A model generated the notes under the pieces. The model was not told the DNA's origin. It saw nothing but the letters and a program-made list of their open reading frames with translations, and did no database searches. A stretch of DNA of 64,000 nt, from positions 140,622 through 204,621 of IMG/VR virus record IMGVR_UViG_3300014720_000001; one strand, given 5' to 3'. A program made the translations under genes and the position numbers. Each line of letters begins with the position of its first letter. Within the stretch, counting starts at the first letter, position 1. Shown here piece after piece: positions 1 through 8,651 of this stretch. Source of the DNA: a virus.

Positions 1-126
1 CACGTTTGCAAATGTCGTACGCTTGGTGGCCAAATTGTTCGGGTTGGCCGTATCGACAATCGGCAGCATGTCTGTGCTGGCGGGCGCAGACTTGGCCGGA
101 AGTGCGGAAATCTTTTTATTTGACAT
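1..126 (-). CDS. Tail fibre-like structural protein, N-terminal fragment (cut by window edge)
   Basis: An open frame starts at an ATG read from 126 and runs off the left edge, giving 42 residues that begin MSNKKISALPAKSAP and continue TDMLPIVD then TKRTTFANV. Phage fibres, tailspikes and other receptor-binding proteins often begin with this layout: K-I-(S/T)-x-L-P, then D-x-L-P-I-V-D, then a short T-K-K-(I/T)-T segment. The fragment is too short to say which one. A weak ribosome site (GGATGG) precedes the ATG. The preceding 70-base gap (127-196) has a TTGACA hexamer on the minus strand at 168-173 but no well-spaced -10 box. Confidence 0.6.
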   Translation of the reverse strand, partial: MSNKKISALPAKSAPASTDMLPIVDTANPNNLATKRTTFANV

Positions 127-196
127 GTGTTGCCATCCGTGCGCGTCGGGGTATTGCTATTTTAATCTGTCAACACACGACAAAAAACTGCCGCAA

Positions 197-499
197 TTAA
201 AAGTTGTTGTCGTCTTCGTCCTCGCGGCGGGGGCGGTATTTTCGCTTCTTATCGGCTTTTACGCCCTCTAAGTCGTCGGCCGCGCGGTTGAGCCATTTAG
301 CCAGTTTGCGGGCGTCTGCGGGCGACAGCAACGGCAACTGCGACCCAAATACGTCAACCGTGATGCCCGATTCCGTGTGACTACCTGCGTCCCAATCACC
401 AGCCTGAAAACTGACTGTTGGCGAGTCGTCTGGGTTCTTGACGGCGATTACGTTTTTAAATTCTATGTGATCGGGCGTGTTAACAACAACGGTAGCCAC
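197..499 (-). CDS. Hypothetical protein, charged C-terminus
   Basis: A 100-residue product I do not recognise. The first ~75 residues look like a small mixed alpha/beta fold (MATVVVNTPDHIEF, then a DARKLAKWLNRAADDL helix). The tail is strongly charged, first basic (KADKKRKYRPRR) then acidic (EDEDD). It follows the gene at 503-775 with a 3-base gap and so belongs to the same leftward operon, just before the fibre-like gene. Confidence 0.75.
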   Translation of the reverse strand: MATVVVNTPDHIEFKNVIAVKNPDDSPTVSFQAGDWDAGSHTESGITVDVFGSQLPLLSPADARKLAKWLNRAADDLEGVKADKKRKYRPRREDEDDNNF

Positions 500-502
500 G
501 AA

Positions 503-775
503 TTATTCCTCTTGTAGGTCATCAACAATTACGGGCGTCATATTCCCTACGCGCGTGGCTACAAATTTGCACGCGTAATACTCGTCGGCGTCTTCGCGAG
601 AAAACCCGTCGGCAAGTAATTTGGCGTACAGTTTGGAGCGGCTGTAAACAGGCACGGGGCCGTCGCCGCCGATGTAACCCACCCCGATCAGGGCGCAGTC
701 CATGTTGTCGAACAACACGGCTTCCGGGTTCAGGTCAGCTAGCTCGGCGAGAATGTGGTGCGGCGTTAAAGTCAT
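503..775 (-). CDS. Conserved phage/bacterial hypothetical protein (LFDNMDCALIGVG family)
   Basis: A 90-residue protein of a small family found in many phages and bacterial genomes. The pattern is L-F-D-x-M-D-x-A-L-I-G-V-G near residue 20, then P-V-x-V-Y-S-R-x-K-L, an acidic D-A-D-E-Y-Y segment and a closing V-G-N-x-T-P-V-I-V. No activity is known to me for the family. Its start overlaps the stop of the upstream gene by 4 bases (ATGA), suggesting translational coupling. Confidence 0.85.
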   Translation of the reverse strand: MTLTPHHILAELADLNPEAVLFDNMDCALIGVGYIGGDGPVPVYSRSKLYAKLLADGFSREDADEYYACKFVATRVGNMTPVIVDDLQEE

Positions 776-1293
776 CGCTTCATCCCCAGTTGGACATCTT
801 CTAGGAATAAGATAGCAATATCGCTTGCGCGGCGGTAGCCCTCGCGCACACCTTTTTGATATTCGGGGTCGCCGGGTGGGGTTGTTTTCTCCGGCATATC
901 GGCAATTGTGGCTAACGCCGCAATAAACCGATTGCGAAGTTTACGGTACTCCGGCGAGTTAGTTACAACAGCGTTTTCAACAGATCTTGTCGGCGCGCAT
1001 ACGTCGGCTTCCAGCGCCGGATTTAAGCCTAATCGCTGCAGCGCCCGAGTGGCCTGCGTCAGCGCGTCAAAGTCGCGAAATGTCTGCGCTGACCGCGGCG
1101 TGTATTTCTGCGCCAGCTCGTGCAAAATCAGGCACAGGTTTGTTATTTCTAGCTCGGCTACGCCCGGCGCCTTTTTGATATTTGCCCGTTCTTCCCGTCG
1201 GCGCGCCTCGTTGCGCGTCAGCTTTACAAAGCGGTCGCGTTCTACCTTTTTCTGTACGACTTCAAAAGCGGCGACCGTTGGCGTCATGCGCAT
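772..1293 (-). CDS. Hypothetical helical protein
   Basis: A 173-residue product with no family I recognise. It is predicted to be mostly helical: a charged N-terminal segment (KKVERDRFVKLTRNEARRRE), a middle leucine-rich helix pair and a C-terminal EGYRRASDIAILFLEDVQ helix. It overlaps the 3' end of the thymidylate kinase gene by 10 bases and the next gene by 4 bases, so it is part of the same operon. Confidence 0.8.
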   Translation of the reverse strand: MRMTPTVAAFEVVQKKVERDRFVKLTRNEARRREERANIKKAPGVAELEITNLCLILHELAQKYTPRSAQTFRDFDALTQATRALQRLGLNPALEADVCAPTRSVENAVVTNSPEYRKLRNRFIAALATIADMPEKTTPPGDPEYQKGVREGYRRASDIAILFLEDVQLGMKR

Positions 1294-1934
1294 CCTTTCG
1301 CGGCGGGAGTACGAACTGCGGTGGTACGAGAAACAGACGAAAACAGCTTGTAGATTTCTTCGTGCGTCGAATCAACCGGCGAATCAGCGTTGATGTGATG
1401 CACGATGCTGGCGTGCGGCCGGTAAAGCGCGTGCGTCTTGTACGCCGCCCGCATCCGATGCTGGTCTTCGATGCACCGGCGCTCGTAACGATCTGGCCGG
1501 GTATGGCCGACTGGGCGCCGCTGGCGGACGTTCTCAGGCGCTATGTCCATAAGAAAAAGAATGTCCGGGCAGAGATACGACGTCTCTCGGAAGATGTTGA
1601 TGATCAGGTCAGTCGATATGTTATTTATTTCGCCCTGATACACCAGCGTTGATAGCAACCAGCGATCACAGATCACGACATGATCTTCGGCGAGTAGCTG
1701 CTGGATATGCGCGGACAGCTCAGCCCGCGCGGCCGAGAAAAGCAGCATTTGCGCTGCCGGAGAAATAGGCGCGTCATTGTGCAGCAAGATCTGCCGAATG
1801 GCGGTGCCGATGCTCGTCGTGCCCGGGTCAGCCACAATTGTCGCGGTTATACCTTCTTTGTTTAACCGCTGTGACAACATGCGCGCCTGCGTTGTTTTGC
1901 CGGCGCCATCGATTCCTTCGAAGCAGACGAACAC
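1284..1934 (-). CDS. tmk: Thymidylate kinase
   Basis: A 216-residue dTMP kinase that would phosphorylate dTMP to dTDP for phage DNA synthesis. Visible features are the P-loop GIDGAGKTT (residues 7-15), a DPGTTSIG segment where the bacterial family usually has EPG-T, the DRW motif in the middle (VVICDRWLLSTLVYQG), and an arginine-rich lid (RQRRPVGHTRPDRYE) near residue 140. Length is normal for the family. It sits directly after a small unknown gene and the HD hydrolase gene. The change of the EPG glutamate to aspartate is conservative. Identification is firm; which nucleotide is preferred, for example a modified pyrimidine, cannot be told. Confidence 0.92.
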   Translation of the reverse strand: MFVCFEGIDGAGKTTQARMLSQRLNKEGITATIVADPGTTSIGTAIRQILLHNDAPISPAAQMLLFSAARAELSAHIQQLLAEDHVVICDRWLLSTLVYQGEINNISTDLIINIFRETSYLCPDILFLMDIAPENVRQRRPVGHTRPDRYERRCIEDQHRMRAAYKTHALYRPHASIVHHINADSPVDSTHEEIYKLFSSVSRTTAVRTPAAKGCA

Positions 1935-1948
1935 TGGAGTCCTTTCGT

Positions 1949-2266
1949 TTAGCGGCCGGTGATCTGAAAGCTGGGCGCGTCGCCAGTGATCGGCTTGGTG
2001 ATTTTGCTTTGCGTGCCGGTGATGTTGACAGTCTCACCGGGAACAGGAATGACGAGTTCCGCGGGCGGCTCGAACAGCAGCATTTCGCGACCGTCGGCAA
2101 AACGCAGCGCCAGTCCGTTCGGTGTGTGGCCGACGCCGACTACGCCTTTTGTTGCCAGCCATGTTGCCGCGTATTCACAAAACGCGCGCAGCTGATCGGT
2201 AACCAGCTCAGACTTTTTTGCTGTAAAGTCGTCAAGGATGTTATTCAACACTTCGCTTGCGGGCAT
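1949..2266 (-). CDS. Hypothetical protein
   Basis: A 105-residue product with no family I recognise. The start at 2266 is chosen because GAAGGAGG lies 6 bases before that ATG; the frame stays open further upstream but only inside the preceding gene. The first half is helical (MPASEVLNNILDDFTAKKSE) and the second looks beta-rich (GVVGVGHTPNGLALRFADG, then VIPVPGETVNITG). It overlaps the 3' end of the HD-domain gene by 26 bases. Confidence 0.75.
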   Translation of the reverse strand: MPASEVLNNILDDFTAKKSELVTDQLRAFCEYAATWLATKGVVGVGHTPNGLALRFADGREMLLFEPPAELVIPVPGETVNITGTQSKITKPITGDAPSFQITGR

Positions 2267-2993
2267 AACGAACCTCCTTCTTCTTTTTTGTTGGCGCCGA
2301 TTCTTTTTCAGCGGCAGCGGCGCGTTCTCGTATCCCGGTTGTATGTTGCGCCACGAGTTTGTCAAGTTTCGCCTTATGCCGACATTCTTTGATTGCGCGG
2401 CTGACGTCACCCAACAGATTACGGGCAGCGTGCGAGAACAAGCGCAAAACATAAAAGCGCTCGGTGGCGCGCAGCGCGAGTAAATCACCGTCAAGCTGGG
2501 TAAGCAGTTTTTTGGCTTTTGGAATAGCCGTGGTGCCTCTGGCGTTGACCAGCGTCATAATATCGCGGGCCGTGCAAATGATGTCCGCGAGCACAATGAT
2601 CTGCGCGCCTACTGGGCTACCGCTGACACGCCCCCGAAACTCCATATCGCGTTTTGTCTCAACCATGCGGAAATCGCGGCTAATGTCGGCAACCATGGCA
2701 GCGACCTGAACCGTCGAAATTTCGGCAATATTCTCAAACGCGCAGGCGCTCACGTTCAGCACGTCATGGAGCAAAGCGCCCTGAATGATGGCCGAAATGC
2801 TTTCTTTGCTGTCGTCCGGAAGATAATCGGCGCGTACGTCCTGATACAACTTGTGCGCAATCGTCTCCGCCTGCTGGGCCACCTGTTTACTGTGCGCGAT
2901 TAACTCTACGCCAACAGCAGTGTGCAGATCGCGGTAGTGCTGCGCGGCAAATGTCAGTATGTGCTGCAACGGCGACTCAATTGGTTTTTTCAT
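2241..2993 (-). CDS. HD-domain phosphohydrolase resembling the RelA/SpoT hydrolase domain
   Basis: A 250-residue protein with an HD metal site: H34, H76-D77 (ALLHDV) and D137 in QIIVLADIICTARD. The order and spacing, and the L-A-D-x-x-x-x-x-R-D ending, resemble the (p)ppGpp hydrolase domain of SpoT and MESH1, where the matching stretch reads K-L-A-D-R-x-H-N-x-R. The tail from about residue 195 is basic (PTKKKKEVRYARKR). A phage enzyme of this type could remove alarmone or hydrolyse another nucleotide; the fold family is visible but the substrate is not. It lies between a glycosyltransferase gene and thymidylate kinase. Confidence 0.75.
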   Translation of the reverse strand: MKKPIESPLQHILTFAAQHYRDLHTAVGVELIAHSKQVAQQAETIAHKLYQDVRADYLPDDSKESISAIIQGALLHDVLNVSACAFENIAEISTVQVAAMVADISRDFRMVETKRDMEFRGRVSGSPVGAQIIVLADIICTARDIMTLVNARGTTAIPKAKKLLTQLDGDLLALRATERFYVLRLFSHAARNLLGDVSRAIKECRHKAKLDKLVAQHTTGIRERAAAAEKESAPTKKKKEVRYARKRSVE

Positions 2994-3010
2994 TGCATCT
3001 CCATGTGCCC

Positions 3011-4054
3011 CTATACAAGTTTAAGTAGTGTTTGCCAGCCAAGATCAAACGACTTACGCCGCGTCGAGAGGTTGTAATTCACGCGTCGATTTAAGTTATC
3101 AATATGGTTTGGCTCCGCAATCAACGCTTGTAAAGTCGTAATCAACTTTTCGTAGTCCGGGGCGGCGTGCGGAACACCGTTCTCATCGTAGTCTACGCGT
3201 GTTTTGACAAGCACGCCGTTTGCGTCTTGATACACGAAGTCAATTTGCGGCGATAGTGCAAAAGACAAAATAGGTGTACCGCAGCTAATCGAGGTCAAAC
3301 CGCAAAAACCGTAGTTGTCGCATTCGGCCGGAAAAAGCGTAAGGTCGTGCGCGGTGTACATAGCCGGTCGTTTGGCCAGCGGTACGTTGCGCACAACTTT
3401 GACGCGGCCGGCTGTCTTGCGCCCGAGCGTCTGAAAAAACTTAGCGACAGACGGCGCAAACCGGCACGACGTAATCGCAACCGTGAGCTGTGCGTCCGGC
3501 ATGCGCTCCAGCAAATAGCCGAGCAGCCCAAGAAACTGCCCGTTTGCGCAGCGAGCATTTCGGTCAAACCACGGTAAAAATATCTTTACCTGCCGGCTGT
3601 TGACGGTTTTAGTTTTCTTAGTCGCCGGCAAGCCAACGTCAAACGGAATGTAAGTGACGTTTTTAAATTTGTAGACCTTGTTAAACAATTCGCGCGATTC
3701 CGAGTTCATCGCAATCACATGATCGACGCGCTGCATAACTTTGCGAAACGGCCGCGCTAGTTCTTGCCACATCGGCACGATAATCGTGCGCACCCCAAAC
3801 CGGCGCACGTAATTCAACGTGTCAAGCTTCGGCGGCTGCGTCCAAATAATCGTGTGGCAAGTTTTAGCCCACCGCGTAAAGGGGCACTTTTTCTTGTGCA
3901 CAACCGCGCGGTCGTACGCGGTGTGCAGCTTCGCCGGGGCTGCATCTGCGTACAGTGAGCACTCGGCGCCCTGTGCGCGTAAAAAATCGGCCAGACGAAT
4001 TGCAAAGTATGCTTCGTCGCAGTGGGCGTAATGTGTATAGATACCGATACGCAT
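3011..4054 (-). CDS. GT-B fold glycosyltransferase (GT4-like)
   Basis: A 347-residue protein. The N-terminal half has MRIGIYTHYAHCDEAYFAIR and alternating strand/helix segments. The C-terminal half carries the typical GT4 donor-site pattern: F-P-A-E-C-x-N-Y-G-F-C-G-L-T-S-I-S-C-G-T-P-I near residue 240, where the glutamate and S-x-G-T-P match the E-x7-E region of the family. It would transfer a sugar from an activated nucleotide donor. The acceptor may be phage DNA, a virion protein or a host surface polymer. It lies 3 bases after the portal gene. Confidence 0.75.
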   Translation of the reverse strand: MRIGIYTHYAHCDEAYFAIRLADFLRAQGAECSLYADAAPAKLHTAYDRAVVHKKKCPFTRWAKTCHTIIWTQPPKLDTLNYVRRFGVRTIIVPMWQELARPFRKVMQRVDHVIAMNSESRELFNKVYKFKNVTYIPFDVGLPATKKTKTVNSRQVKIFLPWFDRNARCANGQFLGLLGYLLERMPDAQLTVAITSCRFAPSVAKFFQTLGRKTAGRVKVVRNVPLAKRPAMYTAHDLTLFPAECDNYGFCGLTSISCGTPILSFALSPQIDFVYQDANGVLVKTRVDYDENGVPHAAPDYEKLITTLQALIAEPNHIDNLNRRVNYNLSTRRKSFDLGWQTLLKLV

Positions 4055-4057
4055 TTG

Positions 4058-5977
4058 TCACTGCGCCGGGGCGCCTTGGCCGTATTGTTGCGCCATAAGC
4101 ATTGCGCCGCCTTGTGAGCGGGCCTGCTGCCGAATATCGTCGATGATGCTGGTGACGAGCGCGTGCATCGTCGAGTCGGACCGCTTGAGCTTGATTAGCT
4201 CCGAGTCTTTTACAGACTCAGGCATAGACAGCAGCTGGTTAGCAATAAGCTGCGCTTGCTGCTGTAGATCTTCCGGCGTGCGCGGTACGTTCGGCGAGTT
4301 CTGCCGCTGGGCAAGAAACTGATCGACAGGGCTGGGCGCCTGCCCGGGCATGCCGCCGGCCGGAGCTGCCCCGGGTGCGCCACCCTGCGGCATCCCTGTT
4401 GCTCCGGCACCGGTGTCACCAACACCCGCGGCCATATCGGGCGCTTGACTCATGTCTTTCATCTGCTGCGCCTGCTGCATTTCGGCCTGCATGCGCTCCT
4501 GCTCTTCCGCGTAGATCTTCTCTTCTTCGAGCATCTGCTTGATTTCGTCGCGGTAGTCCAGACCCACGCTGGAGAGGCCCGTGCTCTTGCTGATCTGCTG
4601 ACCCTGCATGAGCTGCAGCTTGGCCATCTGACGGTTGAGATCGTCAGCGTGTGTGACGCGCTGTAACTTGGCGCCCACCGGCTCCCACGACATAACGCGC
4701 GAGACAGACGACACTAACTCGCTTAAAAACAGATTGAGATTGTGCGGGAGGTGACTCCAGTTGGCCTCGAACAGCCGCAGCGCTGCCGGAGCAGCCTGTA
4801 GCGTCAGCGTCCCGTTAAATAGCTCGACGGGCATGCCAATGCACTTCAGTAACGTTTCGAGGCCCTGATCCAATAGGTCGCGCGGGGCGAGCTGCGAGGC
4901 GTCGCCGCCAAGAGCCTGATACTGCACAGGAAACGGCAGGATGTTCCAGCGCGCCGGGTCGGTTCGGCGAGCGCGAATCATCGCATTTACGCGCGCCGTA
5001 AAGCTCGACAAGTTAATTGAGTGCACCGGGTCTGACGACTGCGCGTCGCCGCCGCGGGGCATGGGCGTGATCACGCGAAACGGAATCACGTAATCGAGCG
5101 CGACAGCTTCGTTGTAGCGCTTGAGAATCTGGTAGTACCACGCTTCGCGGAAATTCGCGAGTACGCGCGAGATGCCCCAGCCGCGATTTCGCATGCCGGC
5201 CAGCGCGTCTTCTTTCAGGTGAAAGATAATGCCCTTGTCAAATAACAAATTCTGGCCGTTCTTGATCGCTTGGATAACTTCCCAGCTGGCGCGCTCAAGA
5301 TGATGAAGATGACCCTGTTTGATCAGCGTGCGATAGTCTTCAGGAATCTTCCATACGTACGAACACTCGCCGGTATAGGGATCCCACAAGATATCAATTT
5401 CGTGCGGACTCCAACGCTTGACTGTAATGTGGCCTGTGTCTCCGCTGCGTCGGTCAACGTGCTTCCACGGACCGACGTATTTGCAATTTGGGCAGGTAGC
5501 GTGAAACTGAAAGTTCTGCCACGAGAACGCGCAGGCTTCAGAATTCACGACTCGGTCCAGCGGCATTTCAAAGCCGCAGCGGGCGCAGAACAGATAGCGC
5601 CGAAACGGAACGATCAAACTAGTGAAAGAATTACCGTAGGTCATGTAATCCATGCCTACAGTTTTCAATACGTTTTGTATGCTGAGCGTGTCGGCAATGA
5701 ACGTCTGGTATTTATCTTTCTCTTCGCGGCCTGTCTTATTCTCGCCAACGTCGTAAATTTCAACGTCCGTGATGAAGTAAGACACAACGCGATCAATGGC
5801 CTGCCGATACGGGCCATTCGCGTTCATGATGTATTCTGTCCACCGTAGAGCAGTCTGAATGCTCTCCGGCATTGACAGGCTGGCTACGTCACAGAACGGG
5901 TCGGGAAATCGCTCGTCGGCTTGTACGCCGCGGCCGAGCGAGTTGTAACCCATAGAAGCAGCGGGTAAGAGCGTCAC
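4058..5977 (-). CDS. Portal protein (T4 gp20-type, with zinc-ribbon insertion)
   Basis: A 639-residue portal, the ring at the capsid vertex through which DNA enters. Visible are an N-terminal clip/wing region (YIMNANGPYRQAIDRVVSY), an insertion with four cysteines in two C-x2-C pairs (C131/C134 and C162/C165) that looks like a zinc ribbon, long helices in the centre, and a Q/M-rich helix followed by a proline-glycine-alanine-rich tail near residues 530-575. Zinc-ribbon portals occur in some large T4-related phages. No terminase gene is visible beside it; a 49-codon gene and an unknown gene lie upstream. Confidence 0.8.
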   Translation of the reverse strand: MTLLPAASMGYNSLGRGVQADERFPDPFCDVASLSMPESIQTALRWTEYIMNANGPYRQAIDRVVSYFITDVEIYDVGENKTGREEKDKYQTFIADTLSIQNVLKTVGMDYMTYGNSFTSLIVPFRRYLFCARCGFEMPLDRVVNSEACAFSWQNFQFHATCPNCKYVGPWKHVDRRSGDTGHITVKRWSPHEIDILWDPYTGECSYVWKIPEDYRTLIKQGHLHHLERASWEVIQAIKNGQNLLFDKGIIFHLKEDALAGMRNRGWGISRVLANFREAWYYQILKRYNEAVALDYVIPFRVITPMPRGGDAQSSDPVHSINLSSFTARVNAMIRARRTDPARWNILPFPVQYQALGGDASQLAPRDLLDQGLETLLKCIGMPVELFNGTLTLQAAPAALRLFEANWSHLPHNLNLFLSELVSSVSRVMSWEPVGAKLQRVTHADDLNRQMAKLQLMQGQQISKSTGLSSVGLDYRDEIKQMLEEEKIYAEEQERMQAEMQQAQQMKDMSQAPDMAAGVGDTGAGATGMPQGGAPGAAPAGGMPGQAPSPVDQFLAQRQNSPNVPRTPEDLQQQAQLIANQLLSMPESVKDSELIKLKRSDSTMHALVTSIIDDIRQQARSQGGAMLMAQQYGQGAPAQ

Positions 5978-5989
5978 AGGCGCCTCGTG

Positions 5990-6139
5990 CTATTTAGCAG
6001 TATTTTGAACAGTGTCAGCCGCGCGTTTGCGGAAGTCACTATCAAGCGCCTGAACCTGCGCTTTCTTTTCAGCAGGCTGCGGGGCGTCCTCGTGTTCGGG
6101 AGGTGTGACGCCGGCTTTTATAACTCCACACTTTTCCAT
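5990..6139 (-). CDS. Small hypothetical protein beside portal
   Basis: A 49-residue open frame (MEKCGVIKAGVTPPE, ending ADTVQNTAK) fills the gap between the portal gene and the gene at 6143-7066. ATG is at 6137-6139 and the stop at 5990-5992. The MEKCGVIKxGVTPPE beginning has the look of small conserved proteins encoded near packaging genes of large phages, but I cannot name it. It starts 3 bases after the upstream stop. Its acidic-to-basic composition and fit into the operon support it as real. Confidence 0.65.
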   Translation of the reverse strand: MEKCGVIKAGVTPPEHEDAPQPAEKKAQVQALDSDFRKRAADTVQNTAK

Positions 6140-6142
6140 GGT

Positions 6143-7066
6143 TTAAGCCTCGTCGTAATTTGCGCGAATAGCACGCTCAACGAGTAAAACACAGTACTCG
6201 CGGTTATCATAAACATACTGAAATCCCGTCGTATGAACAAGGTATAGTCGGCGGTCGTCACTGATTTGTACAGCCCACGGACGCTGATATGGATCGTTTG
6301 ACGGCGGAAACCAGCGCGCGGCATTTTGTTCAAAACGCAGGTCGTAAATTAACACGATGAAACCGGCCTCCTCGATACTGTCCGGGGAGACCTGCGCAAC
6401 TGACACAATTACGTCGTGAAAAAACGCCGGAACTGTGCCAATTCCCTCTTTTTCAAAGTACAGCAGTTTTTGCGGCGGCCCGGCTTTGTGTGCGGTCGCT
6501 GCGGCTGTCGGTACCGGATTGTTGGACTGCTTTTTTAACCCAAACGCGGCCATCGGACTGTAATTGCGGTCGATCTTTTCAATGGGCGGCATGGCCGGCG
6601 GCGGATCTAACTCAGCCATCATGTCAGCCACCATTTGCTCCTCGTCGTCCTGCGTTTCAAGCGGCAGTGGCGTTGTTGCAGGCACGGGCTTTTTCGCACG
6701 CACAACAGGTACACGCTGCACGCCAGCTTTTTCCATTTTCGACAGCTCTTCAAAAACCATCGCTGCTCTCTCCCTGATGGAATTAATATCATTACCGACT
6801 ATAGCCGCTTGCGCTGTTGCAATGGCCTGTTCGACGGCTGGGCCGGTCATCTGATCCAAGGTAAGCCCGCCGACGTTTGCGCCGTTCGGATCTACAACAT
6901 TGATTTTGATCTTTGTGCGGTCGTGCGGGTTGAAATTAATCGGAATACCGCCGGGCGTCGCGGGGGCTACAATCACGCCCTTAAGCCCCTTGCTGCCGCG
7001 CATGACGTCAAGCATCGTGCGCCCGTTTTCCATGCGCTCACTCGCCGGATCGCGATAGTCAGCCAT
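6143..7066 (-). CDS. Hypothetical protein, possible head-region gene
   Basis: A 307-residue product of unknown family. The first half is helical and alanine-rich (QAIATAQAAIVGNDINSI), the middle is low-complexity with prolines and acids, and the last third looks like a compact beta domain. Start at 7066 is supported by GGAG 5 bases upstream. It is the first gene after the terminator at 7083-7126, with only 17 bases between U-tract and ATG, so it must be read by read-through or by a promoter inside the upstream gene. Confidence 0.8.
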   Translation of the reverse strand: MADYRDPASERMENGRTMLDVMRGSKGLKGVIVAPATPGGIPINFNPHDRTKIKINVVDPNGANVGGLTLDQMTGPAVEQAIATAQAAIVGNDINSIRERAAMVFEELSKMEKAGVQRVPVVRAKKPVPATTPLPLETQDDEEQMVADMMAELDPPPAMPPIEKIDRNYSPMAAFGLKKQSNNPVPTAAATAHKAGPPQKLLYFEKEGIGTVPAFFHDVIVSVAQVSPDSIEEAGFIVLIYDLRFEQNAARWFPPSNDPYQRPWAVQISDDRRLYLVHTTGFQYVYDNREYCVLLVERAIRANYDEA

Positions 7067-7082
7067 AAAAGCTCCAATAGCT

Positions 7083-7126
7083 AAAAAAAGGGGGCAACGA
7101 GAGGCCGAAGCCTAAACGTTGCCCCC
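7083..7126 (-). terminator. Intrinsic terminator after 7112-7399
   Basis: A perfect 10-bp stem (arms 7090-7099 and 7117-7126) is followed, reading leftwards, by seven U (A-run at 7083-7089). The upper arm contains the last codons and the stop of the gene at 7112-7399, so the gene ends inside its own terminator. This is one of the two strongest terminators in the window and separates the middle unknown block from the portal block. Confidence 0.85.
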
Positions 7127-7399
7127 GAAAGATTCTGAACTCAACTCGGGGCATACCGCGTACAGCTGCGTTTTCGGGATATGAAAATACAGCCGGCCAA
7201 GGGGTACCCCGCCGCCGCACACTAGTTTGACGTGCTCTTCTGTGGGCAGTACTTCTGCTAGTACTTTGCCCGAGAGGAGCTGCGCTACCACTAAACCTGT
7301 TGCATTGTCGTCCGGAAAGAACGGCAACGTACACGGCGTGTCGTCGATGTTTAACAACCACGCCAACGCCGAATCTTCAGGTTTAATAAAGTAACGCAT
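7112..7399 (-). CDS. Hypothetical protein
   Basis: A 95-residue product without a family I can name. It begins MRYFIKPEDSALAWLLNIDD and has a glycine-rich turn (VCGGGVPLGRLYF). Its stop codon at 7112-7114 lies within the stem-loop of the following terminator, so it is the last gene of its transcription unit. Confidence 0.75.
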   Translation of the reverse strand: MRYFIKPEDSALAWLLNIDDTPCTLPFFPDDNATGLVVAQLLSGKVLAEVLPTEEHVKLVCGGGVPLGRLYFHIPKTQLYAVCPELSSESFGGNV

Positions 7400-7415
7400 G
7401 TCAACTAGCTACGGC

Positions 7416-8651
7416 TCAATGCGCAATGCGCATACGAACACTTTCCGAGCACTCAACTGCTACCGCCGAATCATCGTGCTCCGCCGGCCGGTAATTCGAC
7501 CGCTTCGGAACAAAGTCGACTGGCGCCAACAGTTCGCCGCGGTAAGGGAACGGCGTGTTTTGCCACTCCTCTACCCAGTTAACCTGAATCGCGCTGAGGC
7601 GACTCAGCACTAAAGGTTTACCCGGGTTTACCGCCGCTGTAAATAGCTCCTCATCGGTCGCTTCGCGCTGCGCCCGCTTTGGAGCCTGCATCCGCAAATA
7701 CGTCGCGGCTGCTGACGGCATCTGATCAATCGCCGTCTTGACATCAATTTTCACTTCCAGCGGCTGCTCCGGTGACAACAGCGCGTCACACATCTCGCTT
7801 TCGGTCGGCTTGATATCGCCAACCTCGGCGTACATTCCGCTGAGAATGTCATCCAGAATCCACTGCGGCATCCCTTCAGCCGTCTCCAGCCCGTGCCGGG
7901 CCAGAATCTTGCCGGCCGGATTGGGTAGCGACACGGTCATATCGCTAACCGAACCAAAGGGATTCCTATCTATCGCGCCCAACACAGGCGAAAAGTCTTC
8001 AATCGCAGCGTCGTGCCTGATTGCCTTGGTTACGTCCTTTGCCGATTCTTTGGCAAGCGCAGCAACGTTAATGTAACTTTTGTTGCCGAACTCCTTAACC
8101 ATGCTGTCGCGCAGCTTTCGGCGATACGTTTCAACCAGCTCGGCCGGGGCGTTCTGGACGGCCAGCGCAGTCAACTTATCTTCGTCGATCTGCATGTGGT
8201 TACGTACCGGAACATAAACCGTCGGCCATCGGCACGGGTCGAACGCCATCGGTTCGCCCCGTCTGTCGCTGTAACCGTAGTTGCAGATGTTGTGCAACAT
8301 GTCACAGCCACGCTTCGCATTGAGCTTGTGCTTGTAGTTACGTTTATTCAGCTGCGGCCCAAAGCCCTCGTACGAAATGGGCGCACGGAAGTCCCACTTG
8401 CCTAGGGTTTCAAGCCACACACGACCAGACCTGTCAGCCAGCGCCATCACTGCAGACAACGTAAGCCCGGCGTGCTGCGTAACTTCGAGCACTAACGCAG
8501 ACGGACGAACACTATCACCAAATCGACGAGTCGGCGAATCGAATTTCTTACCCTCACCGGCTAGCCAGCTGACCGCTACGAGTCCTTCGCAACGGCCGGC
8601 GACGCGATCGAACGCCGCGATAATGTCCATCTGTGTTTTCGCAATATTCAC
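7416..8651 (-). CDS. Hypothetical protein, 411 residues
   Basis: Unknown family. The frame is open from 8699, but a GTG at 8651 is preceded by AAGGAG at 7-8 bases and gives a start VNIAKTQMDIIAAFDRV, so I choose it. The first ~110 residues look alpha/beta, the centre holds helical charged segments, and the product ends in a VNWVEEWQNTPFPYRGELL segment. The 5' end overlaps the preceding gene by 98 bases. Nothing suggests an enzyme motif. Confidence 0.75.
   Translation of the reverse strand: MNIAKTQMDIIAAFDRVAGRCEGLVAVSWLAGEGKKFDSPTRRFGDSVRPSALVLEVTQHAGLTLSAVMALADRSGRVWLETLGKWDFRAPISYEGFGPQLNKRNYKHKLNAKRGCDMLHNICNYGYSDRRGEPMAFDPCRWPTVYVPVRNHMQIDEDKLTALAVQNAPAELVETYRRKLRDSMVKEFGNKSYINVAALAKESAKDVTKAIRHDAAIEDFSPVLGAIDRNPFGSVSDMTVSLPNPAGKILARHGLETAEGMPQWILDDILSGMYAEVGDIKPTESEMCDALLSPEQPLEVKIDVKTAIDQMPSAAATYLRMQAPKRAQREATDEELFTAAVNPGKPLVLSRLSAIQVNWVEEWQNTPFPYRGELLAPVDFVPKRSNYRPAEHDDSAVAVECSESVRMRIAH

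Noticed and set aside
168-173. Perfect TTGACA as promoter for the fibre-like gene
   Set aside because: No acceptable -10 hexamer is found 15-19 bases downstream on the minus strand.
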